Below, piece by piece: positions 1-7,470 of a stretch of DNA of 15,986 nucleotides. Below the pieces are notes generated by a model. That model made no database searches and was not told the DNA's origin. It saw only the letters and a list, made by a program, of their open reading frames with translations. This stretch comes from an uncultured Faecalibacterium sp. (GTDB taxonomy: Bacteria; Bacillota; Clostridia; Oscillospirales; Ruminococcaceae): contig CAKTEF010000032.1 in assembly GCA_934547065.1 (NCBI GenBank), positions 1 through 15,986 on the forward strand, in the 5' to 3' direction. The translations under genes and the position numbers were made by a program. Numbering within the stretch: position 1 is the stretch's first letter; each line of letters begins with the position of its first letter.

Positions 1-1367
1 TTCTCCACATCCATGGTATCAATGAAAAGCGACAGCCGCTTTGCCGAAACATTGGGCTGGATGATGGAGCGCACATCGTGGACGAGGTCCGGCAGATGTA
101 CTGCTTTTTCTTCAATTTTTACTTTTCCGCTCTCGATGCGGCTCATATCCAGCACATCATTGATGAGGGAAAGCAGATGCTGGCTGGAGGTCGAGATTTT
201 TTTCAGGTAGTCCAGCACCTGTTCCTTATGGTCGATATGGGTCGCAGCCAGCGAGGTGAAGCCGATGATGGCGTTCATGGGGGTGCGGATGTCGTGGCTC
301 ATGTTGAACAGGAACTCCCGCTTGGCGCGGTTTGCCGCTCCCTCGTGCCGGAGCGCGATCTCCAGCTTGCGGTTCTGTTCCTCCAGCTGGGCCTGATACT
401 TCTTCTCCTGTTCTTTCTTCTGCCGCTCCATCTCCTGCACGGAGCGTCTGCGCAGCACTTGAAGGGCCATTACAAGCAGGATGTAACTGACCAGCGCCAT
501 CAGGATCAACGGAAAGGATTCCCGGAAGACCAATTTCTCATCCGTATATGCATAAAGATCGAAGGATCTGCCATGGCAGAACATTCCAAAATAGCAGCCG
601 GAGCCGTTCCAATCGTAGGTATGGGTCAGCGTTTCGGCGGTCCCGGCTTTACGGATCCCCTGCACCAGCGGGCTGTCCGCAGTATCCCGCCCGATCAGCT
701 CCGGGCGGTTGGAGGCAATGACCTGATCGTTCTGCACAATGAACAATGTGCCGCTGGTCTCAGCCGAGTAGCCGTCCAGTATGCTCTGGATGGACAAAGC
801 CGCTCCCTCCACAAATTCTGCCGGGGTATAGCGGTAGGCAAGCAGGATCCCGTCCTTGTCTTCTGCCCGGTGTGCCGCAACATCCACGGCAGACCCATCC
901 TCCAGCAGCACCCGCTTCAGATAGGTCTTTTGCGGGTAAGAGAAAACGTCCAGAACGGTCTCTTTCTTGAGCTGTTCTTCGAACCGGGCATAGCCGATGC
1001 CGTTCGTTGTGGATTCACACAGGAGCGTACCGTCCGGGGCCAGGACCGAGATCCCTGTGAGCCAGAGCTTCTCAGCCTGCGTTTTCAGGCACTGCGGATC
1101 GGAAAGGTCCAGCGCAGGGTCCTGTGCCAGCTGATGCACCGATACCGCTGCGCGGCGGAGCGCTTTGGCCGCAACCGTATCGTTGTGCTTTTCAAAGCTG
1201 GTGGACTGGGATTTGACAAAATCAAGGGTCTGGCAGAAACGCGCCTCCGTTGCACGCAGTGCCCGCCAACTGGAGAGAAAAACGATGACGGCCATAAAAA
1301 GCACGCCGACGATCAGATAGAGCCCCCATCTCCACGTACCCGGGAGGGTTCTGTTTTTACGCGCCAA
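1..1367 (-). CDS. Sensor histidine kinase, membrane-bound, C-terminal part outside window
   Basis: About 455 residues are visible and the gene continues past the left edge. After a basic N-terminus comes a first membrane helix (about residues 14-31), then an extracytoplasmic sensor region of about 250 residues that may be Cache-like (inference), then a second helix (about 285-305). A charged linker rich in Glu, Gln and Lys leads to the dimerisation helix with H-box MSHDIRTPMNAIIGF, phosphoacceptor His358. The ATPase domain and any receiver domain lie outside. I chose the TTG start at 1367 because GGAGG stands 9 bases upstream and no ATG in this frame precedes the first helix. It overlaps the end of the solute-binding gene by 11 bases, so the two are probably translationally coupled. 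The likely role is to sense ligand, directly or through that lipoprotein, and pass phosphate to the receiver encoded upstream. The kinase assignment is firm; the ligand is unknown. Confidence 0.93.
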   Translation of the reverse strand, partial: MARKNRTLPGTWRWGLYLIVGVLFMAVIVFLSSWRALRATEARFCQTLDFVKSQSTSFEKHNDTVAAKALRRAAVSVHQLAQDPALDLSDPQCLKTQAEKLWLTGISVLAPDGTLLCESTTNGIGYARFEEQLKKETVLDVFSYPQKTYLKRVLLEDGSAVDVAAHRAEDKDGILLAYRYTPAEFVEGAALSIQSILDGYSAETSGTLFIVQNDQVIASNRPELIGRDTADSPLVQGIRKAGTAETLTHTYDWNGSGCYFGMFCHGRSFDLYAYTDEKLVFRESFPLILMALVSYILLVMALQVLRRRSVQEMERQKKEQEKKYQAQLEEQNRKLEIALRHEGAANRAKREFLFNMSHDIRTPMNAIIGFTSLAATHIDHKEQVLDYLKKISTSSQHLLSLINDVLDMSRIESGKVKIEEKAVHLPDLVHDVRSIIQPNVSAKRLSLFIDTMDVE

Positions 1368-2184
1368 TGGTGTCCACCTCCAGATACTGCGAAGCATGTT
1401 CAAGGTATCGGCCAATGATCCGCTCCAGCGTGCCGTCCGCGCGCATCTGCGCAAGGGTATCGGTCAGCTGGCTGTCCAGCCCGCGGGTGTCGTTCTTTGC
1501 AAAGGCGGCACCCAGCCCGGTGACCAGCAGCGGTTCCTCCAAAATGCGGAAGGCCACGGCATTGTCCTTCATGTATTGCAGAATGCCCGTCTCGTGGGCG
1601 GCGATGGCGTCCACATAGCCGCAGGACAGCAGCGCGTACTGCACGCTGCGGTTTTCGATGCTGAGCACCTCCACCGTCTGCGGGATGCGCGGGTCGGAGC
1701 CGCTGAGAAGGATCTCCTCCGGCTTGCCGGTGCTCTGCACGGCGACGGTCTTGCCGGCAAGGTCGCTGAGAGCCCGGATGCTGCTGTCGGCATCCACCGC
1801 AGCCACCTGACGGCTCACCATGTAAGGCCCCGCCCAGCGGTAGATCTCCTCGCGCCCATCCATGGAAAAGCAGCCCCAGATGCAGTCGATGGCACCGCTT
1901 TCCACAAGATTTGTTTTCTGCTCCCAGTCGATCGTTTCAAACCGGGCAGCATATCCCATGCGGCGGAAGGCTTCGGTGGCGATCTCCACGTCGATCCCGG
2001 CGGGAACCCCGTCATTGTTCAGGTAAATATAGGGCGGATAGGTGTCGCTTCCCACAATGATCTGCGTCAGGCCGCTGTCCTTCGCGTTCGTTCCACCGCA
2101 GGAAGTCAGACTGCCAACAGCAGCCGATGCCGCCAGCAGCGTGCAGCCGCGCAGAAATGCACGGCGTGAGATTCTGTGTTTCAT
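1357..2184 (-). CDS. Family 3 solute-binding lipoprotein (amino-acid-type), sensor partner
   Basis: The 275-residue protein begins with a lipoprotein signal: basic residues, a hydrophobic core, and lipobox L26-T-S-C29, so Cys29 is the probable lipidated residue. The mature part starts like polar amino-acid binding proteins (VGSDTYPPYIYLNNDG, then GIDVEIA) and has the two-lobed family 3 pattern, including a central AGKTVAVQSTG stretch. The signal peptide also contains SRRAFLR, close to the twin-arginine consensus, which is unusual. No permease or ATPase gene is adjacent; instead the gene sits 39 bases after a c-di-GMP enzyme gene and overlaps a sensor kinase gene. I therefore infer a role in ligand sensing rather than uptake. 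The ATG at 2184 has only a distant GGAG (14 bases); a nearer ATG is in another frame and opens only a shadow reading frame. Confidence 0.92.
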   Translation of the reverse strand: MKHRISRRAFLRGCTLLAASAAVGSLTSCGGTNAKDSGLTQIIVGSDTYPPYIYLNNDGVPAGIDVEIATEAFRRMGYAARFETIDWEQKTNLVESGAIDCIWGCFSMDGREEIYRWAGPYMVSRQVAAVDADSSIRALSDLAGKTVAVQSTGKPEEILLSGSDPRIPQTVEVLSIENRSVQYALLSCGYVDAIAAHETGILQYMKDNAVAFRILEEPLLVTGLGAAFAKNDTRGLDSQLTDTLAQMRADGTLERIIGRYLEHASQYLEVDTIGA

Positions 2185-2223
2185 TCGGTTTTTTCATTCT
2201 CCTGTTTTGATTGCATCCGCTGC

Positions 2224-3960
2224 TCAGCTGCGCTGCTGTAATTCTTCTTTCAGGTCGGCCTGCACGTCGGTCAGGCATTGCAGCAGCAGCGGGTTGAACG
2301 TTCCGCACTCGCCGTTCAGGATCATCTGCACAGCTTTTTCGTGGGAAAATGCTTTCTTATAGCAGCGCTCGCTGGTCAGTGCATCGTACACATCCGCCAG
2401 CGAGACCAGTTGTGCGCTGATGGGGATCTCGTCGCCCTTCAGCCCATCCGGGTAGCCGCGCCCATCCCAGCGTTCATGGTGCCAGCGGGCGATCTCGTAG
2501 GCCGTTTGCAGCAGCGGCTGCTCGGCAAAATCATCCAGCTCGTACAGCATCTTGGCTCCCAGCATACTGTGGGTCTTGATGACCTCAAATTCCTCCGGGG
2601 TCAGCCTGCCGGGCTTGTTGAGGATCTTTTCGTCAATGCCGATCTTGCCGATGTCGTGCAGGGCAGAGGCCAGCGGGATATGATCCTGCTGTTCTGCAGA
2701 GACTGCGTAATTGCTGCTGATCTCCAATAGGCAGTGGAGCAGCATTTCTGTGATGATCCGGATGTGCCGCACATGGGCACCGCTTTCGCCGTTGCGGAAT
2801 TCTACGATATGGCTCAAAACACCCACCAGCATATCCGTATTGTTTTCACGGGCGCGGATCTGGTCCGACACCATCTGCACCAGCCGCCGCTGCTTGGCGT
2901 ACAGCTTGATGGTGTTGGTCACGCGGCGGGATACGATGCGCGCATCGAAAGGGCGATTGACATAATCACTGGCACCCAGTTCATAGGAACGCCGGACGGC
3001 AGCGTCGGAGTCCTCGCTGGAGATCATAATGACCGGGGTATCCTCGATGGTGTGGTTGGCATTCATGGCTTTCAGCACTTCAAAGCCGTCCATCACGGGC
3101 ATATTGATGTCCAGCAGCACCAGCGCAATGTTTCCGGCTTCTTCCCGCAGTTTTTCCATGCATTCCCGCCCGTCTTTTGCTTCCAGAATGTGGTAGCCAT
3201 CTCCTAAGATCTCTGCCAGCATCCTGCGGTTCATTTTAGAGTCGTCCACCAGCAGGATCTGGGATTTTTCCGGCAAAGGCTTTTCCAGTGCGGTCAGGCC
3301 ATGCCCCGAAACCTCCACCATGACAGCATTCTTGCGGCACTTTGCCTGATACATCAGCCCATCTGCACGGCGCACGATACGTTCCATGGGGTCGGTGATG
3401 GACTGCATCGTTCCACCGATGCTCAGAGAGATGCGGAAATGCGGATAACCGGGTACGGATGCCATCTGCGCGGCCGTGCGGATCTGCTCCAGTTTGGTTT
3501 GCAGAAAGTCTCCCGGAATGCCGGGCAAAACCAACAGAAACTCATCCCCGCCGTAGCGAATGAGCAGGTCCGACTCCCGGATGCAGGACCGAATGGCGGT
3601 TGCGGCCGTTTTCAGTGCCATATCCCCGGCGTAATGCCCGTATGTGTCGTTGCAGATCTTGAAATCGTCCACATCCATCAGCGCGATCCCTGCCGGGCCG
3701 ATGGATTTGCGGACGACTTCTTCGTAATAGCGGCGGTTATAAGCACCTGTCAAAGAATCCCGATAGAGTTCTTCTTTGAATGCCCGCTCCCGCGCAGTAC
3801 GCTGTTCGGCTGTTTCGTCCGCCGATGCTTTTTGATTTTCGGTCCATTGTTTCAGCGCCTGCTCCGCTGCGGCAAGAGCAGCTTCCTGTTGATGAATTTT
3901 TTCCAACAGCCGCTGCTCACGTGCCTTGTAATATTCCTCGATCTCGGAAAGTGTACTCAC
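2224..3960 (-). CDS. GGDEF-REC-HD-GYP cyclic-di-GMP signalling protein
   Basis: A cytoplasmic 578-residue protein with three domains. A charged, probably coiled-coil N-terminus (1-65) precedes a diguanylate cyclase domain (about 66-215) with intact GGDEF (137-141) and, five residues before it, RESD (128-131), matching the RxxD product-inhibition site. A receiver domain (about 233-355) follows, with phosphoacceptor Asp284 in LLDINMP; the conserved Lys of the usual KPF motif is Arg336. The C-terminal HD-GYP phosphodiesterase domain (about 375-570) has His435-Asp436 in LHDIGKIGI and HHERWDGRGYP (494-504). Both opposing activities therefore look catalytically competent from the motifs. The start is GTG at 3960, with AAGGA 6-8 bases upstream. 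It is probably the first intact gene of the operon with the solute-binding protein and kinase, and the natural output of that kinase. The target of c-di-GMP in this organism is unknown. Confidence 0.95.
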   Translation of the reverse strand: MSTLSEIEEYYKAREQRLLEKIHQQEAALAAAEQALKQWTENQKASADETAEQRTARERAFKEELYRDSLTGAYNRRYYEEVVRKSIGPAGIALMDVDDFKICNDTYGHYAGDMALKTAATAIRSCIRESDLLIRYGGDEFLLVLPGIPGDFLQTKLEQIRTAAQMASVPGYPHFRISLSIGGTMQSITDPMERIVRRADGLMYQAKCRKNAVMVEVSGHGLTALEKPLPEKSQILLVDDSKMNRRMLAEILGDGYHILEAKDGRECMEKLREEAGNIALVLLDINMPVMDGFEVLKAMNANHTIEDTPVIMISSEDSDAAVRRSYELGASDYVNRPFDARIVSRRVTNTIKLYAKQRRLVQMVSDQIRARENNTDMLVGVLSHIVEFRNGESGAHVRHIRIITEMLLHCLLEISSNYAVSAEQQDHIPLASALHDIGKIGIDEKILNKPGRLTPEEFEVIKTHSMLGAKMLYELDDFAEQPLLQTAYEIARWHHERWDGRGYPDGLKGDEIPISAQLVSLADVYDALTSERCYKKAFSHEKAVQMILNGECGTFNPLLLQCLTDVQADLKEELQQRS

Positions 3961-4030
3961 GTTCTGTCCTTCTTCTACATCATTTACATCCTGTGTGTCG
4001 GTTCTCTGCGAAAATGCGCTTGTCCGCTAG

Positions 4031-4147
4031 TTATTTCGGGGGGGCAACACGGAAGCGTTTCACTGTCTGTTCCAGTGCGCTGATGTCCACAGGCTTGGAC
4101 AGATGTTCGTCCATGCCGGCTTCCTGCACCACAAAGCGGTATCGGTC
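4031..4147 (-). pseudogene. Remnant of a hybrid histidine kinase (end of receiver domain)
   Basis: Reading leftwards, 38 codons between two in-frame stops (TAA at 4148-4150 and TAA at 4031-4033) encode the end of a receiver domain. The core is AGMDEHLSKPVDISALEQT, where SKP carries the conserved receiver lysine and the rest matches the last strand and helix typical of the C-terminus of hybrid kinases. No start codon, remainder of the receiver, or kinase domain is found further upstream. This is therefore the 3' tail of a deleted or broken kinase gene that once preceded the GGDEF-REC-HD-GYP gene, whose start lies 70 bases beyond the stop. A frameshift cannot rescue it, since the neighbouring frames show no receiver-like sequence. 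Assignment rests on a short motif. Confidence 0.7.
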
Positions 4148-4494
4148 TTACCGCCGCAGGCGGTCAGCGCTGCCTTAACTTTGGTTCTTCTTACACACCC
4201 CACAGGGATCCCCACGCCTGCGGCCTGACCGCACCGGATTTTGTTCGGATTCTCCTAGAAAAGCAGTGCTATTATTTTATCATTGTGTTAAAAACGTTTC
4301 AAGTTTTTTGAGCAGTTTTCCATACGGAAGAACCATTTCCAGATCGGATCCTGCTTTTTGCGCAGCATAAAATGCAAAAAATGAAGCCCCATAAAGCACC
4401 TTTTGAACTCTATTTTCCGCACACCGGCCAATCTGCCGAACCGGAATTCCCCCAAGACTGACTTTTGCCGCCTGCGGGCGGCGTACAGAAGCAC
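4148..4494. other. Intergenic region, no gene recognised
   Basis: About 350 bases between the kinase remnant and the acetyltransferase promoter. The left third is GC-rich and carries the palindrome CCGCCGCAGGCGG at 4151-4163; a related one lies at 4469-4482. The middle (about 4255-4420) is AT-rich. Open frames of about 110 codons on the minus strand overlap the acetyltransferase promoter and gene and resemble no family I know, so I do not call them. This may be debris from the deletion that removed the hybrid kinase. Confidence 0.5.
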
Positions 4495-4523
4495 TTTCAC
4501 AATGTGGTTCCGTGTGATATACT
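4495..4523 (+). promoter_or_regulatory. Sigma-70-type promoter for the GNAT gene
   Basis: TTTCAC, 17-base spacer, TATACT, with TG one base before the -10 box (extended -10). Transcription would start near 4530, leaving about 34 bases before the ATG at 4564 but almost none before the alternative ATG at 4537. This supports the later start. Confidence 0.6.
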
Positions 4524-4563
4524 GAATTTGTAAAAAATGAAAACCGGAAAGGTGCGAAATGAA

Positions 4564-5034
4564 ATGAAGATCCGTAAGGCAGAGGAAAAAGATATTCCCA
4601 GGCTTCTTGCACTGCTGGGGCAGGTATTGCAGATTCATGCAGAGATCCGACCGGATGTTTTTATTCCCGGTACCACCAAATACACGGTCTGCGAACTGGC
4701 TGAACTTTTGAAGCAGAACGACAAACCCATCTACGTTGCCGTGAACGAGGATGATGTGTGTGTGGGCTACGCCTTCTGTCAGATGCGGGAGCAGCCCTTT
4801 TCCACGAATATGGTGCCTTTCAAGTCACTGTTCATTGACGATTTGTGCGTTGACCAGCAGGCGCGGGGACAGCACATCGGAGAAAGCCTGTTTGAATATG
4901 TGAAGCAGCAGGCAAAAGAGCAGGGCTGCTATGAGGTGACCCTGAACGTCTGGGCAGGAAACACCTCGGCAGAACACTTCTACGAAAAAATGGGCATGAG
5001 GACCAAGGAACGGCAGATGGAATATCTCCTGTGA
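4564..5034 (+). CDS. GNAT family N-acetyltransferase
   Basis: A 156-residue, single-domain cytoplasmic acyltransferase that would use acetyl-CoA. It starts MKIRKAEEKDIPRLLALL, the usual first strand and helix of the fold. Motif A is present as IDDLCVDQQARGQHIGESL (residues 91-109), including the pyrophosphate-binding R-G-Q-H-I-G, followed by LNVWAGNTSAEHFYEKMGM (motif B and the final strand). The length is normal for the family. I prefer the ATG at 4564: it has an AGG about 11 bases upstream and fits the promoter, whereas the in-frame ATG at 4537 has no ribosome site and lies at the predicted transcription start. The substrate cannot be told from sequence. It appears to be a single-gene unit; the next gene has its own promoter. 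Confidence 0.93.
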   Translation: MKIRKAEEKDIPRLLALLGQVLQIHAEIRPDVFIPGTTKYTVCELAELLKQNDKPIYVAVNEDDVCVGYAFCQMREQPFSTNMVPFKSLFIDDLCVDQQARGQHIGESLFEYVKQQAKEQGCYEVTLNVWAGNTSAEHFYEKMGMRTKERQMEYLL

Positions 5035-5074
5035 ACCGGGTGGCGCTAAAAGCCGCCGTTTGGCTGTCAAACCC

Positions 5075-5103
5075 TTGATTTTTTCCCTGCGATCCGGTAA
5101 ACT
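5075..5103 (+). promoter_or_regulatory. Sigma-70-type promoter for the PfkB-family kinase
   Basis: TTGATT, 17-base spacer, TAAACT. The predicted start near 5110 leaves a leader of about 30 bases before the ATG at 5140 and makes the upstream in-frame ATG at 5113 implausible. Confidence 0.6.
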
Positions 5104-5139
5104 GACGGCAGAATGTGCAAACAGAAAGGATTTTTCAAT

Positions 5140-6072
5140 ATGGGAATCGTAGTGATCGGCGCGGTGTTTGTGGATATCAAGGGGTATCCGCTTTCCACCT
5201 ACATTCCTGGCGGCCGCAACGCAGGCCGGGTCGAACAGGTGCATGGCGGTGTGTGCCGCAACATTGCGGAGGACATTGCCAACGTGGAGCTCCGCCCCAC
5301 CTTTGTGAGCCTGGTGGACGACACCGGCATGGGCCAGGATGTCATCGACAAGCTGGCGAACCACAAGGTGAACACCCAATACATCCGGCGCGTACCGGAC
5401 GGCATGGGCACCTGGCTGGCGGTGTTTGACAACAACGGCGATGTGTGCGCTGCCATCTCCAAGCGCCCGGATACCACTCCCCTGACCCGCCTGCTGGAAG
5501 AAGAAGGCGACGAGATCTTTGCCAACTGCGACAGCATTGCCCTGGAGCTGGATCTGGAAAAGGACACCGTCAAGCAGACGCTGCGCTACGCCAAAAAATA
5601 CAACAAAAAGATCTTTGCGGCCGTTTCCAACATGAGCATTGCCATGGAGCGGCGCGACTTTTTGCAGCAGATCGACTGCTTTGTGTGCAACCAGCAGGAG
5701 GCCGGGCTGCTGTTCTCGGACGATTACGACCACCTGAACCCGCAGGAGATGTGCAGCGTTCTGGCCGAAAACGTCCGCCGCGCCAACATTCCCTGCATGG
5801 TAGTGACCATGGGCGGCCAGGGTGCCGTTTATGCCCATGCCAACGGCGAGTGCGGCATGGTCCCGGCCAAAAAGGTGGACGTGATCGACACCACCGGTGC
5901 CGGGGATGCGTTTTTTGCCGGCACCGTGATCGGCCTGACCTACGGTAAGGCCCTGCCCCAGGCCTGCGAGATCGGCAGCCGCCTGGCCGCCTCCGTGATC
6001 AGCATTACGGAAAACGTCTGCCCCCGCTTCCGCCCGCTGGAATTCGGGCTGGATGTTCCCGTGGTGGACTAA
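5140..6072 (+). CDS. PfkB/ribokinase-family sugar or nucleoside kinase
   Basis: A 310-residue cytoplasmic kinase that would phosphorylate a sugar or nucleoside with ATP. Family marks are the early glycine pair in HGGVCRNIAEDIA (35-47), the mid-protein N-x-x-E element (CNQQEAGLL, 173-181), MGGQGAVYA (214-222) and PfkB signature 2, DTTGAGDAFFAG (250-261), whose Asp256 is the catalytic base. The GGVxRNxAE start resembles pseudouridine kinases (PsuK), but the whole protein is not distinctive enough to name a substrate, and no pseudouridine glycosidase gene is beside it. AAAGGA nine bases before the ATG at 5140 sets the start; a frame-compatible ATG at 5113 lacks a site. The gene ends 53 bases from the convergent MFS gene, and the two may belong to one uptake-and-phosphorylation route (inference). 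Confidence 0.94.
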   Translation: MGIVVIGAVFVDIKGYPLSTYIPGGRNAGRVEQVHGGVCRNIAEDIANVELRPTFVSLVDDTGMGQDVIDKLANHKVNTQYIRRVPDGMGTWLAVFDNNGDVCAAISKRPDTTPLTRLLEEEGDEIFANCDSIALELDLEKDTVKQTLRYAKKYNKKIFAAVSNMSIAMERRDFLQQIDCFVCNQQEAGLLFSDDYDHLNPQEMCSVLAENVRRANIPCMVVTMGGQGAVYAHANGECGMVPAKKVDVIDTTGAGDAFFAGTVIGLTYGKALPQACEIGSRLAASVISITENVCPRFRPLEFGLDVPVVD

Positions 6073-6091
6073 GCGTCTATAAAACGAAAAC

Positions 6092-6126
6092 GGCCCCCGA
6101 TGCAGCTGCACCGGGGGCCTCTTGTT
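6092..6126. terminator. Bidirectional terminator between kinase and MFS gene
   Basis: GGCCCCCG (6092-6099) pairs with CGGGGGCC (6112-6119) around a loop holding the palindrome GCAGCTGC. On the plus strand TCTTGTT follows. On the minus strand the hairpin is followed by GTTTTCGTTTT, so it can also stop the MFS transcript. Confidence 0.8.
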
Positions 6127-7310
6127 CAGGTTCTATTCAGGGGCTGCGCTGCCGCCCGCTTTTGCAGTTTCTCGTGCATGGTGCCCATCAGGATCAGGAT
6201 CCCCAGCAGGCAATATGGAAAAACAGCGATGGTGGTATGGTCTGCCAGCACGCCGAACAGCGGCGGCATCAGGCAGTTTCCGATGTACGCACTGGCCATC
6301 TGCACGCCGATGATCGCCTGCGAACGCTCCGCGCCAAAATGGCCCGGCGTTGCATGGATGATGCTGGGGTAGATGGGCGCACAGCCCAGGCCGATCAGCA
6401 CAAGCCCCGCCAAAGCGGCCGTTTGCCCAAAGGGCAAAAACAAGGCTGCAAGGCCAAGGGCGATCACGCACAGCCCCATGCGGACCATCTGCGTATCGTT
6501 CCATTTCAATGTCAAAAAGCCGCTCAGCGCCCGCCCCGCTGTGATGCCAAGGAAAAACAGGCTGGCAAACCCGGCTGCCGTTTCCGGGGCGATCCCCCGG
6601 TCCAGCACCAGGTAGCTGCTGGCCCACAGGCCGGTGGTCTGCTCCAGAGAACAGTAGCAGAAAAACGTAATCATCACCTCTTTGACACCGGGGATGTGGA
6701 AAATCTGCCGCAGCGTCAGGGCTTTGGCCGGGGCGGCTGCCCGCTCCTCGGTGTTCCCGGCCGTTCCGGCGTTCCAGAGCGGGAGGCTGATCCCAATGAC
6801 CGCCGTCAGCACCAGCTGGATCACGCCGATGACCCGGTATCCCATGTGCCACCCGGCATTGCGGGAAAGGACGGCCCCCATGATGTACGGCCCGGTCGAA
6901 GCGCCGATGCCCCACATACAGTGGAGCCAGCTCATGTGGCGGCTGGCAAAGTGGAGCGCCACATAGTTGTTGAGCGCGGCATCCACGCTCCCGGCACCCA
7001 GGCCGTAGGGGATCGCCCACAGGCACAAAGCCAAGAACGAATTGCTGACGGAAAAGCCGAACAGGGCCGCCGCCGTCATGCCGACACTGATGGCCGTGAC
7101 CAAGCCTGCCCCAAAGCGCCGGGTCAGGCGGTCGCTTTGCAGGCTGGAGATCACCGTTCCCACCGAAATGATGCAGAAGATCACCCCGGAGTAAGAGACC
7201 GGGACCCCGAACCCCTGATAAATGGACGGCCATACCGCCCCCAGCAGGGAATCCGGAAGCCCCAGGCTGATAAACGAAAGATAGATCACAGCCAAAAGCA
7301 GGTGAACCAT
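6126..7310 (-). CDS. Major facilitator superfamily transporter
   Basis: A 394-residue integral membrane protein made almost wholly of hydrophobic helices, consistent with the 12-helix MFS fold. The first helix starts directly at the N-terminus (MVHLLLAVIYLSFISLG). The loop between helices 2 and 3 has QSDRLTRRFGAG (58-69), a version of MFS motif A. A hydrophilic stretch at about 181-200 is the central loop between the two six-helix halves. I chose the ATG at 7310 because AAGGAGG lies eight bases upstream; a longer frame starting at 7361 would begin upstream of the probable promoter. Substrate unknown. Similarity in style to sugar-type MFS carriers and the convergent PfkB kinase make a sugar or nucleoside plausible, but this is inference. 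Confidence 0.93.
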   Translation of the reverse strand: MVHLLLAVIYLSFISLGLPDSLLGAVWPSIYQGFGVPVSYSGVIFCIISVGTVISSLQSDRLTRRFGAGLVTAISVGMTAAALFGFSVSNSFLALCLWAIPYGLGAGSVDAALNNYVALHFASRHMSWLHCMWGIGASTGPYIMGAVLSRNAGWHMGYRVIGVIQLVLTAVIGISLPLWNAGTAGNTEERAAAPAKALTLRQIFHIPGVKEVMITFFCYCSLEQTTGLWASSYLVLDRGIAPETAAGFASLFFLGITAGRALSGFLTLKWNDTQMVRMGLCVIALGLAALFLPFGQTAALAGLVLIGLGCAPIYPSIIHATPGHFGAERSQAIIGVQMASAYIGNCLMPPLFGVLADHTTIAVFPYCLLGILILMGTMHEKLQKRAAAQPLNRT

Positions 7311-7335
7311 GCTGCATTCCTCCTTTTTTGATACA

Positions 7336-7344
7336 AGTATACCA
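7336..7344 (-). promoter_or_regulatory. Extended -10 promoter of the MFS gene
   Basis: Read leftwards, TGGTATACT is an extended -10 element 26 bases before the MFS start codon. No good -35 hexamer sits at 17 bases; TTGCAG occurs at 14. The same nine bases precede the peptidase gene at 8116. Confidence 0.5.
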
Positions 7345-7470
7345 TGAAAAGAGAACTGCAATTAGAACAAAATTTTCCGTTTTATGCAACAAAACCGGCA
7401 AACGCACTGCAACGCAGCTGCCCGCCCCAAACCCTGCTGGGAACGAGTACGGCAAACTGGAATTTACAAA

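Noticed and set aside
78..1418. 446-codon open frame on the plus strand
   Set aside because: It is antisense to the histidine kinase, whose H-box and membrane helices are clear on the minus strand; the product is low in recognisable structure.
4141..4200. Short minus-strand stretch reading ALTACGGK, resembling a lipobox
   Set aside because: No signal peptide precedes it and the frame continues out of frame through the receiver remnant to a stop; the likeness to a lipoprotein is chance.
4280..4638. Two overlapping minus-strand frames of 110-116 codons
   Set aside because: They begin inside the acetyltransferase gene or promoter, have no clear ribosome site, and resemble no known family; coding status is not supported.
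4825..6111. 428-codon open frame on the minus strand
   Set aside because: Antisense to the PfkB-family kinase and the acetyltransferase; rich in His, Gly and Ala as expected from reversed GC-rich codons.
6133..7455. 440-codon minus-strand frame overlapping the MFS gene
   Set aside because: It is the same strand in another frame, without membrane helices; the MFS frame has the ribosome site and helices.
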